Positions 31,330 through 34,874 of a stretch of 34,874 nt of DNA are shown piece by piece. The DNA comes from Halomicrobium katesii DSM 19301. GTDB lineage: Archaea; Halobacteriota; Halobacteria; Halobacteriales; Haloarculaceae. The stretch spans positions 186,634-221,507 of the forward strand of contig NZ_KB905379.1 of assembly GCF_000379085.1 (NCBI RefSeq), read 5' to 3'. Each line of letters starts with the position of its first letter. Positions within the stretch are counted from its first letter, which is position 1. The notes below the pieces were generated by a model. The model had not been told where the DNA came from, ran no database searches, and saw only the letters and a program-made list of their open reading frames with translations. A program made the position numbers and the translations under genes.

Positions 31330-32595
31330 ACCGGCCCGAATCAGCTGTTTCTCGCCGAAGGCGGGACCCACCAGTTGCAGGCCGACCGGGAGTCCGTCGT
31401 CGGTCTCGCCGGCAGGCACGGAGATCGCCGGGAGATTCGCCAGGTTGACCGGCGTCGTGTTGGCGTCGGCCAGGTACATCGTCAGTGGATCGTCGAGGCT
31501 CTCGCCCATCTCCATCGGCGGGATCGGCATCGTCGGCGATGCCAGCACGTCGGCCTCGTCGAGTGCCGAATCGAAGTCCTGCTTGACCCACGCGCGGGCG
31601 TCCTGGGCCTTCTTGTAGTACTTGTCGTGGTAGCCCGCCGAGAGCGCGTACGTCCCGAGCAGGACCCGTCGCTTGACTTCCTCGCCGAAGCCGTCCTCGC
31701 GTGCGTTGGCGAAGCTCTCGTTCCAGTTGCCCTCGTAGCCGCCGCTCTGGCCGTAGCGGACGCCGTCGAAGCGCGCGAGGTTCGACGACGCCTCGGACAT
31801 CGCGATGACGTAGTAGGCCTCGACTGCGTGTTCGACGCTCGGAAGGTCGACCTCGTGGTAGCTCGCACCCCGTGTTTCGAGTTCGTCGATCGCGTCCCAG
31901 AAGGTCTCGACGACCGCCTCGTCCGCTCCGTCGACGAGTTCCGTCGGCACGCCGATCGAGAGCCCGTCGACGTCGCCGTCGGCGGCGTCGGCGAGGCCCT
32001 CGGTCGCGCCCTCGTGATCTCGCGTCGTCGCGTCGTGCTCGTCGGGACCGGCGATCACTTCGAGCAGCTCCGCGGCCTCCTCGACGGTCGGCGCGATCGG
32101 GCCGATCTGTTCGAGGCTGTTGGCGTAGGCGACGAGCCCGTACCGGGAGACCAGCCCGTACGTGGGCTTGATGCCGACGACGCCACAGAACGCGGCGGGA
32201 CAGCGGATCGAACCGCCGGTGTCGGTCCCCAGGGCCATGTCGGCGTCGCCCGCCGCGACGACGGCGGCGGAGCCACCCGAGGAGCCTCCGGGGACGTGGC
32301 CCGGAGCGGCGGGGTTCTCGACCGGCCCGTAGGCCGAGGTCTCGGTCGTCGTCCCCATCCCGAACTCGTCCATGTTGGTCTTGCCGGGGACGGTCGCGCC
32401 GGCCGCCGTGAGCCGTTCGACGACCGTCGCGTCGTAGGGCGGGACGTACCCCGCAAGCATCGACGAGCCACAGGTGGTCTGGACGCCTTTCGTCGAGATG
32501 TTGTCCTTGACTGCGACCGTCTGCCCGGCCAGTGGCCCCTCGTCCGCGCCCTCGATCGTCTCGTCGCTGATGTAGGCGTTGTACTCCGTCGCCAT
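31315..32595 (-). CDS. gatA: Glu-tRNA(Gln)/Asp-tRNA(Asn) amidotransferase subunit A
   Basis: A 426-aa amidase-signature protein, the usual haloarchaeal length. The catalytic Ser-cisSer-Lys triad is visible as K30 (TVAVKDNI), S105 in GGSSGGS, and S129 in GTDTGGSIRCPA. It releases ammonia from glutamine for transamidation of mischarged tRNA, with GatB (not in the window) and GatC. It starts 1 nt after the gatC stop. The 3' end carries a 24-bp tandem duplication that leaves the protein end unchanged. Confidence 0.96.
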   Translation of the reverse strand: MATEYNAYISDETIEGADEGPLAGQTVAVKDNISTKGVQTTCGSSMLAGYVPPYDATVVERLTAAGATVPGKTNMDEFGMGTTTETSAYGPVENPAAPGHVPGGSSGGSAAVVAAGDADMALGTDTGGSIRCPAAFCGVVGIKPTYGLVSRYGLVAYANSLEQIGPIAPTVEEAAELLEVIAGPDEHDATTRDHEGATEGLADAADGDVDGLSIGVPTELVDGADEAVVETFWDAIDELETRGASYHEVDLPSVEHAVEAYYVIAMSEASSNLARFDGVRYGQSGGYEGNWNESFANAREDGFGEEVKRRVLLGTYALSAGYHDKYYKKAQDARAWVKQDFDSALDEADVLASPTMPIPPMEMGESLDDPLTMYLADANTTPVNLANLPAISVPAGETDDGLPVGLQLVGPAFGEKQLIRAGSALA

Positions 32596-32596
32596 C

Positions 32597-32875
32597 TTAC
32601 GACACCTTCGGCCCCTTGAAGTGGCCGGCCTCGCTGTCCGGCGCGTTTTCGAGCGCCTCGTCCTGGCTGAGCCCCTCGTGGGTCTCGTCCGGACGCATGA
32701 CGTTGGTCAGTTCGGCCTCCCGCTCGACTTCGGGGACCTCGTCCAGCGTCTCGAAGTACGAGAGGATGTCCGCGAACTGTTCGGTGAACCGTTCGACCTC
32801 GTCGTCGTCGAGGTCGACACGGGCGAGATCCGCGACGTGACGGACCTCGTCTGGATCGACGACGGATTCGCTCAT
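32597..32875 (-). CDS. gatC: Glu-tRNA(Gln) amidotransferase subunit C
   Basis: A 92-aa GatC: the N-terminal helix pair VRHVADLARVDLDDDEVERFTEQFADILSYFETLDEV followed by the extended segment with VMRPDETHEGLSQDEALENAPDSEAGHFKGPKV that wraps between GatA and GatB. It is first in the gatC-gatA operon. Between 32876 and 33030 no gene is seen. Confidence 0.95.
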   Translation of the reverse strand: MSESVVDPDEVRHVADLARVDLDDDEVERFTEQFADILSYFETLDEVPEVEREAELTNVMRPDETHEGLSQDEALENAPDSEAGHFKGPKVS

Positions 32876-33030
32876 ACATCCCCGGAGCGGTGGCCCGGCG
32901 GTAAGGGTTTCGATACCCTGGGAACGGCCGCTCGGAACGGAGTTCGACGGCCGCTCGGCGGGGGACCGATATCACACCAGCAAAGCTTGTTTTGTGGTTC
33001 AGGAAATCTGAATTCGCCGATAGCCAAAAC

Positions 33031-33037
33031 TTTTAAG
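33031..33037 (+). promoter_or_regulatory. Box A promoter of tfb
   Basis: TTTTAAG, preceded by a purine-rich caaaac that could be a BRE, lies about 75 nt before the TFB ATG, so a leader of about 45-50 nt is predicted; autoregulation by TFB/TBP is possible but not shown. Confidence 0.5.
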
Positions 33038-33107
33038 TCGACGCGACAACAACAGTGTAATCGCTAGAAGGTTTCTCGGGTCGCTGACCCGGCTGTCACT
33101 CCAACCA

Positions 33108-34076
33108 ATGACCGACACCACCATCCGACGATTTACGGACGAGACCGAGCACACAGAGGAGACCGAGGACGAGTCAGAGCACGTCTGTCCAGAGTGTGGG
33201 GGCGATCTGGTCGCCGACAGCGAACGCGGCGAGACCGTCTGTGAAGAGTGTGGACTGGTCGTCGAGGAAGACGAGATCGACCCCGGTCCCGAGTGGCGCG
33301 CGTTCGACGCCAGCGAGAAAGACGAGAAGTCCCGCGTCGGCGCGCCGACGACCAACATGATGCACGACAAGGGGCTGTCGACCAACATCGGCTGGCAGGA
33401 CAAGGACGCATACGGTAACTCCCTGTCCTCGCGCCAGCGCGAGAAGATGCAGCGCCTGCGTACCTGGAACGAGCGGTTCCGGACACGCGACTCCAAGGAG
33501 CGCAACCTCAAGCAGGCGCTTGGCGAGATCGACCGGATGGCCTCGGCGCTGGGCCTGCCCGAGAACGTCCGCGAGACCGCCAGCGTCATCTATCGCCGCG
33601 CGCTCGACGAGGACCTCCTGCCGGGCCGCTCCATCGAGGGCGTCGCCACCTCGTCGCTGTACGCCGCCGCACGTCAGGCCGGCACGCCGCGCTCGCTCGA
33701 CGAGATCAGCGCCGTCTCTCGCGTCGAGAAAGACGAGATCGCCCGGACCTATCGCTACGTCGTCCGCGAGCTCGGCCTGGAGATCCAGCCGGCGGATCCC
33801 GAGAGCTACGTGCCGCGTTTCGCCTCCGATCTCGACCTCTCGGACGAGGTCGAGCGACGGGCTCGCCAGCTGCTCCAGAACGCCAAACAGCAGGGCGTCC
33901 ACTCCGGCAAGTCCCCGGTCGGCCTCGCGGCGGCCGGCGTGTACGCCGCCTCGCTGCTGACAAACGAGAAGGTCACCCAGAGCGAGGTCAGCGAAGTCGC
34001 GAACATCTCCGAAGTGACGATCCGCAACCGCTACCACGAACTGCTGGAAGCCGAAGAGGAAGTCCAGCAGCTCTGA
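33108..34076 (+). CDS. tfb: Transcription initiation factor IIB (TFB)
   Basis: A 322-aa archaeal TFIIB homologue that bridges TBP-box A and RNA polymerase. The N-terminal zinc ribbon has C27/C30/C45/C48. The B-reader/linker follows (GPEWRAFDASEKDEKSRVGAP), then two cyclin-fold repeats (about 125-215 and 220-310) with ending helix QSEVSEVANISEVTIRNRY for BRE contact. The 26-residue acidic Thr/Glu leader is typical of haloarchaeal TFBs, which occur as several paralogues; which one this is cannot be told. Confidence 0.96.
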   Translation: MTDTTIRRFTDETEHTEETEDESEHVCPECGGDLVADSERGETVCEECGLVVEEDEIDPGPEWRAFDASEKDEKSRVGAPTTNMMHDKGLSTNIGWQDKDAYGNSLSSRQREKMQRLRTWNERFRTRDSKERNLKQALGEIDRMASALGLPENVRETASVIYRRALDEDLLPGRSIEGVATSSLYAAARQAGTPRSLDEISAVSRVEKDEIARTYRYVVRELGLEIQPADPESYVPRFASDLDLSDEVERRARQLLQNAKQQGVHSGKSPVGLAAAGVYAASLLTNEKVTQSEVSEVANISEVTIRNRYHELLEAEEEVQQL

Positions 34077-34115
34077 ATCGTAATCTCTTGGTGCCATCGC
34101 GTCTCGACTGACGGT

Positions 34116-34616
34116 ATGGAAACGACCCGGCATTTCGTTGCGACCGTCTACGTCGTCGAGAACGGAGCCGTCGCGCTACACGAACACGACAAGCTCGAGA
34201 TGTGGCTCCCGCCGGGGGGCCACATCGACCGCGACGAACTCCCACACGAGGCGGCGCTACGTGAGATCCGCGAGGAGCTGGGCTTCGACGTGGACCTGCT
34301 CGCACCCGAGGGCGATCTGGAGAGCGAGACGGCCCGATCGATTCCCGAGCCACAGCACTTCCTGCTCGAAGACATCAACGTCAGTGCCGAAGGCGTCGGC
34401 CACCAGCACGTCGACTTCATCTTCTACGGCGAGGCCCCCCACCGCGATATCCAGCCCGGTCCGGGCGAACAGCCGGTCGAGGACTGGGAGTGGCTCACTG
34501 CGGCCGAGTTGCGAAACCGCGACGACCTCCCGACAGACGTGGCCGAGGTCGGCCAGCGAGCGATCGACGCCGTCGAGAGCGAACTAAAACAATACGCTCA
34601 TCTCGATAGATCGTAA
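34116..34616 (+). CDS. Nudix hydrolase
   Basis: A 166-aa Nudix protein. The Nudix box spans 35-57 (from GHIDRDE to REIREELGF), with the metal-binding REIREE at 49-54. The substrate (a nucleoside diphosphate linked to X) is not evident. The C-terminus includes VEDWEWLTAAELRNRDDLP as in many Nudix enzymes with Glu/Trp after the fold. It starts 39 nt after tfb on the same strand and may be co-transcribed. Confidence 0.93.
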   Translation: METTRHFVATVYVVENGAVALHEHDKLEMWLPPGGHIDRDELPHEAALREIREELGFDVDLLAPEGDLESETARSIPEPQHFLLEDINVSAEGVGHQHVDFIFYGEAPHRDIQPGPGEQPVEDWEWLTAAELRNRDDLPTDVAEVGQRAIDAVESELKQYAHLDRS

Positions 34617-34651
34617 CATCAATTCTGCTGGCGACTCAGTAGCAGCCAACG

Positions 34652-34874
34652 ATGGACGAGCAGTCAGCTCAAGTGTTCCTTCCACCGCGTGAGCGATGCT
34701 TCGAGCGTCTCCGTCTCGCCCGGTTCGGCGAGACGGTGACGTGTGTTCACTGCGAGAGTGACGCGGTTGTCGACCGAGGAACGACCGGTAAGGACGCTCA
34801 GCAGTACTGGTGCAAATCCTGCGAAACCTACTTCAACGACCTCACAAAGACGATCTTCGGCCAGCATCGCTTCG
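34652..34874 (+). CDS. IS1595-type transposase, N-terminal part (runs off window)
   Basis: The frame from ATG 34652 stays open to the window end (74 codons). It encodes a helical N-terminus (FERLRLARFGETVTC) and a four-Cys zinc ribbon (CVHC and CKSC) followed by ETYFNDLTKTIFGQHRF. That layout (zinc ribbon then FNDLTGT.F..HR) is the start of IS1595/ISXO2-like transposases common in haloarchaea. The DDE domain would lie beyond the window, so the intactness of the element and its inverted repeats cannot be judged. Confidence 0.8.
   Translation, partial: MDEQSAQVFLPPRERCFERLRLARFGETVTCVHCESDAVVDRGTTGKDAQQYWCKSCETYFNDLTKTIFGQHRF

Noticed and set aside
1-34874. CRISPR array
   Set aside because: No regularly spaced short direct repeats were seen; the repeated blocks are gene-sized paralogues and the two 79-bp palindromes are 16.6 kb apart.

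Overview
The window comes from a haloarchaeon. Support: high GC, strongly acidic proteins, TATA-type box A elements about 27 nt ahead of leaderless starts, a TFB gene, archaeal RNase P protein 4, archaeal SRP (7S) RNA, and gatC-gatA. A genus cannot be named with confidence; a Haloarcula/Halomicrobium-like genome would fit.

Positions 1-21.7 kb hold an extracellular contractile injection system (eCIS) locus. The structural core (6950-15318) encodes a baseplate- or fibre-like protein, the contractile sheath, two tube proteins, small assembly proteins (one DUF6760-like), a DUF4255 terminator protein and, on the opposite strand, the AAA+ ATPase. This core is flanked by two arrays of gene pairs. 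The first gene of each pair carries the eCIS-associated DUF4157 domain with an HELAH metal-binding motif. The second is an unrecognised partner of about 285-321 aa. The left array holds pairs A (147/1532), B (2426/3599, broken) and C (4532/5743), plus a scrap at 6750. The right array holds pairs D (15988/17145), E (18164/19215) and F (20172/20762; the DUF4157 core is deleted in F).

The arrays resemble polymorphic-toxin 'head plus orphan cassette' loci. Only the first member of each array (A, D) keeps a long basic N-terminus and its own upstream signals. Later members begin abruptly just before the near-identical DUF4157 core. After an invariant GTDVHVQR motif the C-termini diverge into three classes, and the partner class changes in step with the C-terminal class. 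The proposed reading is that the core addresses or loads the protein onto the eCIS, the variable C-terminus is cargo (often a membrane-active glycine zipper), and the partner is a cognate immunity protein or chaperone. That function is inference.

From 21.7 kb on the content is ordinary haloarchaeal chromosome: tRNA-Arg(TCG), a RecA/KaiC-like ATPase, a CoA-binding protein, DUF5798 and membrane proteins, 7S RNA, DUF5783, MscS channel + YhbY, RNase P component 4, two GT4 glycosyltransferases and a PIG-L deacetylase, an M48 peptidase, gatC-gatA, TFB, a Nudix hydrolase, and the first part of an IS1595-type transposase cut by the window end. A 79-bp palindromic repeat occurs twice (6643 and 23292), each time directly after a TGA stop codon.
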